Both the position numbers and the translations under genes were made by a program. This document shows, piece after piece, positions 1 through 7,046 of a stretch of DNA of 14,379 nt. Every line of letters starts with the position of its first letter. The stretch's first letter is position 1. The notes beneath the pieces were generated by a model that made no database searches, was not told the DNA's origin, and saw only the letters and a program-made list of their open reading frames with translations. Source of the stretch: QQUD01 sp039029915 (lineage in GTDB: Bacteria > Chloroflexota > Anaerolineae > Promineifilales > Promineifilaceae); assembly GCA_039029915.1 (NCBI GenBank), contig JBCCFD010000176.1:1-14379 (forward strand). The letters run 5' to 3'.

Positions 1-519
1 ACCTTAAAACAGCAGGGCAAGGTACGTTTTATTGGGGTGACAGGGTTTCCCGTTGCTCTTTTAAAAACAATGGCTGAAAAACATGAGCTGGATGTGACGT
101 TATCTTATTGCCACGGCAACCTGCTTAATAATCGAATGCATAATGTTTTAGTGCCAACTGTTCAAGAGAAGGAGATGGGGCTGCTAAACGCATCTGTTAC
201 CCACATGGGCCTTTTAACCCGGCAGGGGGGGCAGACTTGGCATCCGGCCTCTGATGAAATTAAAGTTGCAGCCCGCCAAGCGGCTGAGTATTGCGCCTCA
301 GTTGACGTTTCGCTTGCAGAGTTAGCGATCCAGTTTGCGGTGGCTCAGCTAAATGTCGATGTGACGGTGCTCGGCGCCCGAACAATCAAGGAGCTTGATA
401 GGAGCATAGCCGTTATAGAAGAGCCAATCGCTGAAGAGCTGTTAACGGCCGTTCAAGCACGTCTCAAGCCGGCCCATAACAAAAGTTGGCCTAGCGGTCA
501 TGAAATGTACTGGGAGTAG
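1..519 (+). CDS. Aldo/keto reductase, L-galactose dehydrogenase type (5' end cut off)
   Basis: The reading frame is open from base 1 and ends at TAG 517-519, giving the last 172 residues of a protein whose start lies outside the window. The segment begins K-V-R-F-I-G-V-T-G, followed by a D-V-T-L-S-Y-C-H strand and then G-L-L-T-R-Q-G and W-H-P-A-S. This order is characteristic of the L-galactose dehydrogenase / D-threo-aldose 1-dehydrogenase branch of the aldo/keto reductases, which are NAD(P)-dependent cytosolic enzymes oxidising sugars. The C-terminal part (LAIQFAVAQLNVDVTVLGAR) matches the usual final TIM-barrel strands and helices. The catalytic Asp-Tyr-Lys-His tetrad would lie mostly upstream and cannot be checked. 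The sugar substrate is not determinable. The apparent ATG at 37 is internal, because homology continues upstream of it. Confidence 0.85.
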   Translation, partial: TLKQQGKVRFIGVTGFPVALLKTMAEKHELDVTLSYCHGNLLNNRMHNVLVPTVQEKEMGLLNASVTHMGLLTRQGGQTWHPASDEIKVAARQAAEYCASVDVSLAELAIQFAVAQLNVDVTVLGARTIKELDRSIAVIEEPIAEELLTAVQARLKPAHNKSWPSGHEMYWE

Positions 520-580
520 GTCTTGTTTCTCATCCACCATACATAAGTACTATCTATTCTTCAAAATGTACCCCATTTTT

Positions 581-601
581 TTGTTATCATTGAATTAACA
601 A
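581..601. promoter_or_regulatory. Inverted repeat TTGTTA-N9-TAACAA upstream of kinase gene
   Basis: The 122-base spacer between the aldo/keto reductase stop and the kinase ATG is AT-rich. It holds one clear 6-bp inverted repeat, TTGTTA at 581-586 and TAACAA at 596-601, about 40 bases before the kinase start. It could be an operator or part of a promoter. A 6-bp repeat in AT-rich sequence is weak evidence, and no convincing -35/-10 pair could be fixed. Confidence 0.25.
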
Positions 602-641
602 TCATTGATGAGTGCTTTACTTTGTAAAAAGGGGCCATTGC

Positions 642-2381
642 ATGAAGTTAGTCGAGCAGTTCCATTTTGAACCTTCGCTCATAGAAGAAATCGAAGTTTT
701 TTCTCCCCCATCAAAATATTTTCAAGATAATATTGGCGACCTTTCGCCTGAAGAAACTCAAATGCTGGTGAATTTGCTCAATAAGTATTTCTTAAAGAGC
801 AAACTCCGTGAAGAAAGTCTAGAATACATGCAGCATCAGTATGAAATGGCTCAACGAAAGTATGTTGATCTGTTTTACTTTTCACCAACCGGTTACCTTA
901 TCTTAGACCGGGAAGGTCAAATTTTAGAGTCGAATTTAACTGCCACGAACCTGTTAGGCTATCCCAATTCAGCCATCATTGGAAAATGCCTCAACAATTT
1001 TCTGCCCGAAAAAGATGTTGCCATACTCGAAGCGCATTTTGATGCATTAGTAGGCGGCGAGCGTAAAAGCATTTGCGAAGTGACGTTGATCAACAAGAAT
1101 CAATCACAAACGAATGTGCTTATGGAAAGCATCCTCTGGCCGGACGAACTTGGAGAGCTAACGCATATTAGAACGGCCGTTATTGATATTTCTGAAAAGA
1201 AAAACCTCGAAACGAAAGTTACCAACCAAGCCAAAATGGAGGCGGTTGATTCCTTGGTGGGGTCGATAGCCCACGATTTCAACAACATTCTACACTCCAT
1301 TATCTCAAACACTGAATTTCTGGTGCACGGTGATAATGTTTCAGAAGACGTCAATAATCATTTGAATCGAATTCTTGATCTCTCATCACGGGCTGCTGAT
1401 TCAATTACGCAGCTTTTAGAAATAGGCAGTCAATCAGCCACAAGCCAAAAATTTATCAAGGGGCACACCTTTATCGAGCAGATCAAACCTGCTTTAGAGA
1501 AATTTATTCCGCAAACCATTGAGACAGAGTGGCGCATACAGGATGAACAATATTCAATCAAGATCGATAGTGAGCAAATACAAATCATTCTCATCAATCT
1601 GTTGTTGAACTCTGTCAGTGCCATGTCAAATGGTGGGGCCATGACGATTGACCTATATAAATACCAACCTTCAAAAATCCCCAATTCCCCAATTCCTCCT
1701 TCATCTAAAGCCGAATGGATTGTTGTTCGGGTGACAGACAATGGACAAGGGATTCATCCCGAAAAGTTAAAGTCCCTTTTCACGCCTAATTTTACGCTTA
1801 ATGTGAACGGTAAAAGAAAAGGATTAAATCTATTACGGGCACGGGGCATTATGAATCAACATGATGGGCACATCCATGTTGATAGCACATTGGGCGTTGG
1901 TACAAGCGTGAGCTTATATTTTCCAGCGTATCAATTTGAACAACCAATTTACAACACACCGTTTTCCGACCATAGCTCTGAGCTAATTGACGCCACTGGG
2001 AAATCACTCCTGCTTGTCGAAGACCAAGTTGAGGTTGCCCAATCATTTAGCGAAATTTTAGAATTTTTAGGCTTTGAAGTGATTGTGGCCATTAATGGTA
2101 AAGATGGACTGGCTTTATTTGAAAACTATCATAAAAAGATCGATGTGGTCATTACTGATTTGTTAATGCCAGAAATGGATGGTGAAACATTTTTGAAAAC
2201 AATTCGAATGACTAATTCAGATGTCAAGATTATTGTAGCCAGCGGCAATCCTATCTCTAAAAGGGTCAATGAACTGTATCAGTGGAACATTTCAGGATAC
2301 GTGCAGAAGCCATTCACTATAAATAAAATTTCTTCCATATTGAAATCCGCATTGGAAGTTGAACTCCCACAGCTCACATAA
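642..2381 (+). CDS. Soluble hybrid sensor histidine kinase (PAS-HisKA-HATPase-receiver)
   Basis: The product is 579 residues from ATG 642. That start is preferred over in-frame GTG 612 because a purine-rich AAAAAGGGG lies 7 bases before it. Domains in order: an N-terminal region of about 70 residues with no recognised fold and a helical, possibly coiled segment; a PAS domain (about 75-185) beginning F-Y-F-S-P-T-G-Y; a HisKA dimerisation domain with the phospho-accepting His211 in S-I-A-H-D-F-N-N-I; a HATPase domain with N-box Asn323 and G1 box D-N-G-Q-G at 366-370; and a C-terminal receiver with acidic D461, phospho-acceptor D506 (ITDLLMPEMDG), S534 and K556. No membrane segment is visible, so it should sense a cytoplasmic signal through PAS. 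The G2 glycine box is degenerate (KRKGLNLLRA), and a Pro/Ser-rich insert at about 341-359 is encoded by a CCCCAATT repeat. No partner regulator is adjacent, so the phosphotransfer target is unknown. Confidence 0.93.
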   Translation: MKLVEQFHFEPSLIEEIEVFSPPSKYFQDNIGDLSPEETQMLVNLLNKYFLKSKLREESLEYMQHQYEMAQRKYVDLFYFSPTGYLILDREGQILESNLTATNLLGYPNSAIIGKCLNNFLPEKDVAILEAHFDALVGGERKSICEVTLINKNQSQTNVLMESILWPDELGELTHIRTAVIDISEKKNLETKVTNQAKMEAVDSLVGSIAHDFNNILHSIISNTEFLVHGDNVSEDVNNHLNRILDLSSRAADSITQLLEIGSQSATSQKFIKGHTFIEQIKPALEKFIPQTIETEWRIQDEQYSIKIDSEQIQIILINLLLNSVSAMSNGGAMTIDLYKYQPSKIPNSPIPPSSKAEWIVVRVTDNGQGIHPEKLKSLFTPNFTLNVNGKRKGLNLLRARGIMNQHDGHIHVDSTLGVGTSVSLYFPAYQFEQPIYNTPFSDHSSELIDATGKSLLLVEDQVEVAQSFSEILEFLGFEVIVAINGKDGLALFENYHKKIDVVITDLLMPEMDGETFLKTIRMTNSDVKIIVASGNPISKRVNELYQWNISGYVQKPFTINKISSILKSALEVELPQLT

Positions 2382-2402
2382 TCATATTCTGGCCGTTTAA
2401 GT

Positions 2403-2451
2403 GAAACGAAGTTCCTACTTTGAATAAAACGACAGCTGTAACCTTCGTTTC
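2403..2451. repeat. Hairpin-forming repeat, unit 1 of 2
   Basis: GAAACGAAG at 2403-2411 is the exact reverse complement of CTTCGTTTC at 2443-2451, giving two 9-bp arms separated by 31 bases. It lies 22 bases after the kinase stop. The large loop and absence of a following T run make a simple intrinsic terminator unlikely. Its geometry is identical to the next unit. Confidence 0.6.
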
Positions 2452-2457
2452 CTCGAG

Positions 2458-2506
2458 GTTCCGAAGCGTTTATCTAACAGGGTTTTCAATTTAGACACTT
2501 CGGAAC
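2458..2506. repeat. Hairpin-forming repeat, unit 2 of 2
   Basis: GTTCCGAAG at 2458-2466 is the exact reverse complement of CTTCGGAAC at 2498-2506, again 9-bp arms with a 31-base centre. It starts 55 bases after unit 1. The reverse complement of this loop matches the loop of unit 1 at about half of its positions, which suggests the two units are diverged copies in opposite orientation. The second unit ends 68 bases before the uracil-DNA glycosylase start, so it may lie in or near that gene's promoter or leader. Confidence 0.6.
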
Positions 2507-2574
2507 ACTTAAATGATATGCTCCCCTTTCTCGTTTGCGGTAAAATTCCGTAACCTGAAGAAAGGAGAAACGGG

Positions 2575-3204
2575 ATGCAGTACGGTTTGTTTGAGGAGCC
2601 ACAGCCCAGCTGGGATTCTTTAGATTCATTAGTTGACCACATGATGAAGCTGGAGGACGATCCCTTATTTCCAGCCGGTACCAATATGGTGATTTATCGG
2701 GGGAATCCAAATGCAAAACTCATGATCATTGGAGAGGCCCCTGGCACCGAAGAGGATCGCATGGGTAAGCCTTTTGTTGGCCGTTCTGGTCAGCTTTTGG
2801 ACAAAATTTTACGGGCCGCTAATTTTGATCCTGAGCAGGATGTGTTTATTACGAATGCGGTGTTTCGATTGCCGCCAGGTGATGGGGGAAAACCGTTAAG
2901 AAAGCCAACATCCGACGAAATTGTTTACTACAAACCGTACTTACTTGAGATTATTCGGCTAATTAATCCGGTTATCATGCTATTAACTGGAAACGTTGCA
3001 ACGGAATCTTTACTTGGAAAAGTAGGGATTACCCGTCTGCGTGGGCAATGGTTTCGATGGCAGGACAAATGGGCGATGCCTGTTTTTCACCCGGCGTATC
3101 TATTGCGCAATCCAGTCCGCACGCCTGATGGTCCCAAGGCACTCACGTGGCGAGATATCCAAGAAGTTCGCAAAAAATATGACGAATTGATGGCGAATGA
3201 GTAG
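2575..3204 (+). CDS. Family 4-like uracil-DNA glycosylase lacking all cysteines
   Basis: This 209-residue protein has the length and motif order of the family 4 uracil-DNA glycosylases, which remove uracil from DNA to start base-excision repair. Motifs seen are G-E-A-P-G-T-E-E-D at 53-61, G-K-P-F-V-G-R-S-G-Q-L-L-D at 64-76, F-I-T-N-A-V at 91-96 followed by P-P-G at 100-102, and the active-site H-P-A-Y-L-L-R at 172-178. Family 4 enzymes normally bind a 4Fe-4S cluster through four cysteines; this protein contains no cysteine at all. The usual CxxC stretch before the first motif is replaced by L-E-D-D-P-L, and the usual K-C-R-P by F-R-L-P. It also lacks the K-R-R-I-H loop of UdgX. The start has a strong AAAGGAG 7 bases upstream. 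The stop overlaps the next gene by 8 bases, so the two are co-expressed. Confidence 0.88.
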   Translation: MQYGLFEEPQPSWDSLDSLVDHMMKLEDDPLFPAGTNMVIYRGNPNAKLMIIGEAPGTEEDRMGKPFVGRSGQLLDKILRAANFDPEQDVFITNAVFRLPPGDGGKPLRKPTSDEIVYYKPYLLEIIRLINPVIMLLTGNVATESLLGKVGITRLRGQWFRWQDKWAMPVFHPAYLLRNPVRTPDGPKALTWRDIQEVRKKYDELMANE

Positions 3205-3931
3205 ACAGCACTCTGATAAGGCTGCCCTGCGCGGTGAGCAAGGATATGTGTGGCGGTCGGGCCAAGAGCGTCGCTTTAGGATGATTCAGGAGTGGGTATC
3301 GCTTTCAGGCGCTACTATTTTGGATAATGGGTGCGGTTTGGGGACTTATCTAAAGGCGTTTGGCCGTTTTGACAACGTCCGTTTTGGGCTTGAGCTTGAG
3401 CATGACCGCGGTGTTAAAGCGCTACAAACAGCAGCGGGAATCGTTTCGGCAAAAGGAGAGCAGTTACCTTTTCCTAGGGAGCAGTTTGATATTGTCTTTA
3501 GCAATGAGGTGATTGAGCACGTGCAGGATGATGCTCAGGCTGTGGCTGAAATGGTACGGGTGACGAAACCAAACGGCCGTATTCTTATTTTCTGCCCCAA
3601 TCGCTGGCACTGGATGGAACAGCACGGTATTTATTGGCGCGGAGAGTACCACTTTGGCAACAAATTCTTTGTGAATTACTTGCCGACCCCAATAAGAGAT
3701 AAGTTAGCACCCCACGTTAAAGCATATACGCTTCGTCAGCTGCGGTCATTTTATAAGAACCTGCCTGTAACGGAACTGTACCACTCGGTCATATTTGGGG
3801 GATACGATAATATTTACGGCCGTTCACCTCGATTAGGCACACTGCTTCGTAACACACTTTATGCAATGGAAAAAACGCCCCTCGCTGTTTTAGGTATCTC
3901 CCATTTTCTTGTGCTAGAGAAAAAAGGATAA
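3197..3931 (+). CDS. Class I SAM-dependent methyltransferase (Methyltransf_11 type)
   Basis: The 244-residue product carries the S-adenosylmethionine-binding motif I, L-D-N-G-C-G-L-G-T at 42-50, followed by an acidic strand end (E66/E68) that usually holds the ribose hydroxyls. E-Q-L-P-F at 88-92 and D-I-V-F-S-N-E-V-I-E-H at 98-108 are typical of the UbiE/Methyltransf_11 group. The C-terminal third has many aromatic residues (W-H-W, Y-W-R-G-E-Y-H) and probably shapes the acceptor site, but the substrate cannot be named. No signal peptide or membrane span is visible, so it should be cytoplasmic. Its ATG lies inside the last codons of the glycosylase gene (8-base overlap), which implies translational coupling. 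The MFS gene starts 4 bases after its stop, so the three genes probably form one operon. Confidence 0.88.
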   Translation: MSRQHSDKAALRGEQGYVWRSGQERRFRMIQEWVSLSGATILDNGCGLGTYLKAFGRFDNVRFGLELEHDRGVKALQTAAGIVSAKGEQLPFPREQFDIVFSNEVIEHVQDDAQAVAEMVRVTKPNGRILIFCPNRWHWMEQHGIYWRGEYHFGNKFFVNYLPTPIRDKLAPHVKAYTLRQLRSFYKNLPVTELYHSVIFGGYDNIYGRSPRLGTLLRNTLYAMEKTPLAVLGISHFLVLEKKG

Positions 3932-3935
3932 TCAG

Positions 3936-5156
3936 ATGAAAAGACAACCTGTTGTGATTGCGATCATGGCCGCTGCCCTAGCCGTCATGTTTAGTTCTGG
4001 CGTTCGGGCTAGCTTTGGTCTTTTCTTACAGCCTGTTACCGAAACGTTAAATATTGGCCGTGAAACATTTAGCTTAGCGATTGCGATTAGCAATTTGGTG
4101 TATGGGCTGCCTTTAGTTGGAATATTGGCTGATCGCATTGGCTCACGCTGGGTGATGGTGGCTGGTGGCGTACTGTATGCCGTCGGTCTTTTCGTGATGT
4201 CTCGCGTAATGACAGGTATGGGGCTGCATCTTTCCGTTGGGTTGATGGTTGGGTTTGCGCTAAGTGCGACGACATACGTGGTGGTTTTAGGCGCAGTGGG
4301 TCAGCTTGTGCCTCAAGCGCGCCGCAGCAGTGTGTTTGGTATTATTACGGCCGTCGGATCATCAGGGATGTTTGTTTTCCCACCATTGGCTCAGCTGTTA
4401 ATTCAGCAGTTTGGTTGGCAAAATGCACTTAGCATTTTAGGCGTCATCATCTTAGTCGTGGTGGGCTTTGCCTTTGGCATGCCCCGCCAAACTGAAGACA
4501 ATGAGAATAAGCAATCTTATGAAGCGGAGCTAGATGAATCTTATGGCAAGATTTTAAGACGGGCGAGCACGCACCAAGGGTATTTGCTGCTTATTGTCGG
4601 CTTCTTCGTCTGTGGTTTCCACGTCTCGTTTATTGGCACCCATCTACCAGCCTTTTTATCAGATAACGGCCTGCCAGCTTTGGTGGGAGCAGGCGCGCTG
4701 TCGCTGGTGGGGGTGTTTAATATGGTGGGGTCTTTTGCGTTTGGCTGGCTTGGCGACCGGTATCGTAAAAAGAATCTGCTCAGCGTAATTTATCTTGGTC
4801 GGGCAATCGTGATTGCCCTCTTCATCTTTTTGCCAATTACTCGTTTATCTGCCTTTGTGTTTGGTGGGGCGATTGGCTTCCTGTGGCTGGCAACCGTGCC
4901 GCTTACAAGCGGAACCGTTTCCCAAATTTTTGGAGCGCGCTACTTATCAACGCTTTATGGCATGGTGTTTTTGAGCCATCAAATCGGGGCCTTTATCGGT
5001 GTGTGGTGGGGTGGTTTGCTATTTGATCGAACGGGTACCTATGATTTAGTTTGGTACGCGTCGATTGCCTTGGGATTATTAGCTTCAGTGGTGCATATTC
5101 CCATGAAAGATGAGCCATTGGCCCGAGAGGAATTGACAGCCCCTCAAGCTTTATAA
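3936..5156 (+). CDS. MFS transporter, probably 12 membrane segments
   Basis: This 406-residue, strongly hydrophobic protein has major facilitator superfamily structure. There are two bundles of about six membrane segments (roughly residues 5-180 and 213-390) joined by a charged cytoplasmic loop (about 183-212, rich in Glu, Asp and Lys). Motif A occurs in the loop between segments 2 and 3 (G-I-L-A-D-R-I-G-S-R, 62-71) and again in the second half (G-W-L-G-D-R-Y-R-K-K, 270-279). The N-terminal segment G-V-R-A-S-F-G-L-F-L-Q-P resembles the oxalate/formate and monocarboxylate branch, so an organic acid is a plausible substrate; this is inference. AAAAAAGGA precedes the ATG. The start is 4 bases after the methyltransferase stop. 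Its TAA is one base from the stop of the opposing M24 gene, so no terminator fits between them. Confidence 0.9.
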   Translation: MKRQPVVIAIMAAALAVMFSSGVRASFGLFLQPVTETLNIGRETFSLAIAISNLVYGLPLVGILADRIGSRWVMVAGGVLYAVGLFVMSRVMTGMGLHLSVGLMVGFALSATTYVVVLGAVGQLVPQARRSSVFGIITAVGSSGMFVFPPLAQLLIQQFGWQNALSILGVIILVVVGFAFGMPRQTEDNENKQSYEAELDESYGKILRRASTHQGYLLLIVGFFVCGFHVSFIGTHLPAFLSDNGLPALVGAGALSLVGVFNMVGSFAFGWLGDRYRKKNLLSVIYLGRAIVIALFIFLPITRLSAFVFGGAIGFLWLATVPLTSGTVSQIFGARYLSTLYGMVFLSHQIGAFIGVWWGGLLFDRTGTYDLVWYASIALGLLASVVHIPMKDEPLAREELTAPQAL

Positions 5157-5157
5157 C

Positions 5158-6279
5158 CTAAGCCGGTATTTCGATAAGCGTTGTATTTGGATATGTTAAA
5201 TATTGAGGTGCTTCATCCGTTACCCACACTAAATCTTCAATATGATAACTTTCATTTCGCCCGGGTAAGGCCACAAATGGCTCGATGTTGAGGATCATAC
5301 CCGGTTGAATCAGGGTTTGGTTTTTAGCGTTGATCATGGGGGCTTCGTGAAGGTCAATGCCCATGCCGTGGCCAATGTGGGGCATCATGAAGGGCAGATT
5401 GTGCTCACTATATTTTTCAACACAAAGCTCGTATAGTGATGAAATGGGTTTGCCTGGTTGGCAAGCATCCATCACTGTTTTTTGAATATCAGTCAAGGCT
5501 GAGTAAATTGTGATTTGTTCAGCTGACGGCGGGCCAACAACGGCCGTTCTGGCCATATCCGCCAAATAGTGATTGCTCATTTGGCGGCCCCCCATATCAA
5601 TTCTGACAATTTCACCTCTTTCTAGCACTCGCTCTGAGGCGGTGGCATGTGTTTCGAGCATATTGGGCCCAGCTGCAAACACATTGAAGAGCGGATGAAT
5701 ACCAGCGTTCATAATTCCTGACAAAATGCGGTTAGCGACATCTAGCTCTCGACTGTCTGGCGCTGATTGGGTAAAGCCCTCAATAATCGCCTGTTGGGTT
5801 GCCCGACCAGCCGCTTGGACCGCTTCGGCTTCCGCCTTGCTTTTGATCATCAGGGCTGTTTTAAATGGCTCATCCCAAGGTATAAATTCGGCCTGGGGGC
5901 ATGTTGACGTTAGCTGGGAGAGGGAAGCGGCTGAAAGGGCGTGGGCCTCGATGCCAACACGGCCGTTTCCGCCCCCCTTTTCCCTTAACAGTCGTCCGGC
6001 AGCATTGGCTGGCATTTCCGCAAACTCAATATAAAGATGAATATCCTCAATGTGGCTATGATGCCGGGCTGACTTTTCCTCTAAATTGCAAACCAGATAA
6101 GAAAGCGAGCCATCCTGAGTTAAAAGCACATACGCTTCTCGCTCCGGAATGACTAATTGTGTCAGTAAATAACAGCCTGAAAGGTAACAGGTGCCTGTTG
6201 GCGAAACAATGAGAAGCGAATCTAAGCCATCACGTTTCATGTTGGCAACAAGCTGATCGATCCGCGATTGAGAAAACAT
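5158..6279 (-). CDS. M24 family metallopeptidase (Xaa-Pro dipeptidase/aminopeptidase-like)
   Basis: The 373-residue protein has a creatinase-like N-terminal domain (about 1-145) and a pita-bread catalytic domain (about 150-365). All five expected dinuclear metal ligands are present: D228 (V-R-I-D-M-G-G), D241 (L-A-D-M-A-R-T), H304 (H-I-G-H-G-M-G), E333 (L-N-I-E-P) and E348 (H-I-E-D-L). The accessory histidines H211 (E-T-H-A-T) and H311 (L-H-E-A-P) are also there, so it should be an active cytoplasmic hydrolase. The family cleaves Xaa-Pro peptides, but relatives hydrolyse ectoine or creatine, so the exact substrate is open. AAAGGA lies 6 bases before the ATG, inside the end of the B3/B4 gene. 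The upstream stop TAA and this ATG are directly adjacent. It is the last gene of the minus-strand cluster. Confidence 0.92.
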   Translation of the reverse strand: MFSQSRIDQLVANMKRDGLDSLLIVSPTGTCYLSGCYLLTQLVIPEREAYVLLTQDGSLSYLVCNLEEKSARHHSHIEDIHLYIEFAEMPANAAGRLLREKGGGNGRVGIEAHALSAASLSQLTSTCPQAEFIPWDEPFKTALMIKSKAEAEAVQAAGRATQQAIIEGFTQSAPDSRELDVANRILSGIMNAGIHPLFNVFAAGPNMLETHATASERVLERGEIVRIDMGGRQMSNHYLADMARTAVVGPPSAEQITIYSALTDIQKTVMDACQPGKPISSLYELCVEKYSEHNLPFMMPHIGHGMGIDLHEAPMINAKNQTLIQPGMILNIEPFVALPGRNESYHIEDLVWVTDEAPQYLTYPNTTLIEIPA

Positions 6280-6969
6280 TTATGATCCTTTCCCTTGAAT
6301 AATTAGGGGAGCATCAAATTGAGCGTCAGGTTGGAATTTGAGGATATTTTGTTGAATTGCTTCAAAATGGGTCTCAATTGTTGATTTTGGTACATCAACG
6401 GGGCAGTAGGCAACGTACATGGCGTTTTGAGTGCTGGGTGAGATGGGGCTGATGTTGTCCTGACCGTAAATGATGGTGCAGGCTGGAGTACTGTTATCAC
6501 GCATGACCATGTCGTTCGCTTTTAAGGTTTGTTCACGGTTGCCCATTTGGATAAACGGCTCCCCTTTTTGGGTTGCATCAAAAAGAATTGGGCCGTTCAG
6601 TTTGTCAATGTCGTGTGAGGCGGTGAGGATTAACGTTTCGATCTCGGCCGCAAAGGCTGAGTCAACGAGGGGGTTGACGTTTGGCAAGCTGCGCCCCTTG
6701 TGCAAAATTGATTCCAGCTGGAGCTGGACGTGGTATGTTTTATTAAATTTTTTGTAATATGTGCGATATGCTTTCAGAATGGGATTTTGAATAAGATCGG
6801 CGCGCTCCTGTCCTGCGAATTTTTGACGAACGGCCGTTACCACATCCACTTTGTGCTGCTCAAGCGAAGACGGCCGTTTTTGATTATCAACCCCATTGAC
6901 AATTAAATAGCCAATATGAGCATTGGGAAAGGTAGCATGCCACTGGTCGGAGAAGGTAATGTTTATCAT
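6280..6969 (-). CDS. B3/B4 tRNA-binding domain protein (PheT-like fragment family)
   Basis: This 229-residue protein resembles stand-alone B3/B4-domain proteins, related to the editing-region domain of the phenylalanyl-tRNA synthetase beta subunit. Recognisable stretches are Y-R-T-Y-Y-K-K-F, then S-L-P-N-V-N-P-L-V-D-S and the following D-I-D-K-L-N-G-P-I. These match the usual order of an R-x-x-Y-K motif, an L-P-x-(I/V)-N-x-(L/V)-V-D-x-x-N/A motif and the G-x-(I/L) strand. No catalytic tRNA synthetase domain is present. Free-standing members are suspected of editing or removing mischarged amino acids, but the function of this subgroup is not settled. The start at 6969 has no clear Shine-Dalgarno sequence, only an A-rich stretch. 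The gene follows a 77-base gap containing a hairpin and abuts the M24 peptidase gene with no gap. Confidence 0.8.
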   Translation of the reverse strand: MINITFSDQWHATFPNAHIGYLIVNGVDNQKRPSSLEQHKVDVVTAVRQKFAGQERADLIQNPILKAYRTYYKKFNKTYHVQLQLESILHKGRSLPNVNPLVDSAFAAEIETLILTASHDIDKLNGPILFDATQKGEPFIQMGNREQTLKANDMVMRDNSTPACTIIYGQDNISPISPSTQNAMYVAYCPVDVPKSTIETHFEAIQQNILKFQPDAQFDAPLIIQGKGS

Positions 6970-6995
6970 AAATTTTTAGATTTGGGCCATGAGCT

Positions 6996-7040
6996 ATGAG
7001 CTATGGGAAACATACTCTAAACTCATCGCCCATAGCTCAT
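6996..7040. repeat. 12-bp inverted repeat with ATGAGCT heptamers
   Basis: ATGAGCTATGGG at 6996-7007 is exactly complementary to CCCATAGCTCAT at 7029-7040, with a 21-base loop. The left arm is preceded by another copy of the heptamer, so ATGAGCT repeats with a 7-base period from 6989. The hairpin sits in the only sizeable gap of the minus-strand operon, after the hydratase stop and before the B3/B4 gene. It could attenuate or protect the transcript. No T run follows on the minus strand, so a strong intrinsic terminator is unlikely. Confidence 0.6.
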
Positions 7041-7046
7041 CGCAAT

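Noticed and set aside
612..641. GTG 612 as the kinase start
   Set aside because: The ATG at 642 has a purine-rich sequence at proper spacing, while GTG 612 has none; the added 10 residues show no conserved pattern.
2575..3204. UdgX-type uracil glycosylase
   Set aside because: UdgX carries a K-R-R-I-H insertion and keeps the Fe-S cysteines; neither is present.
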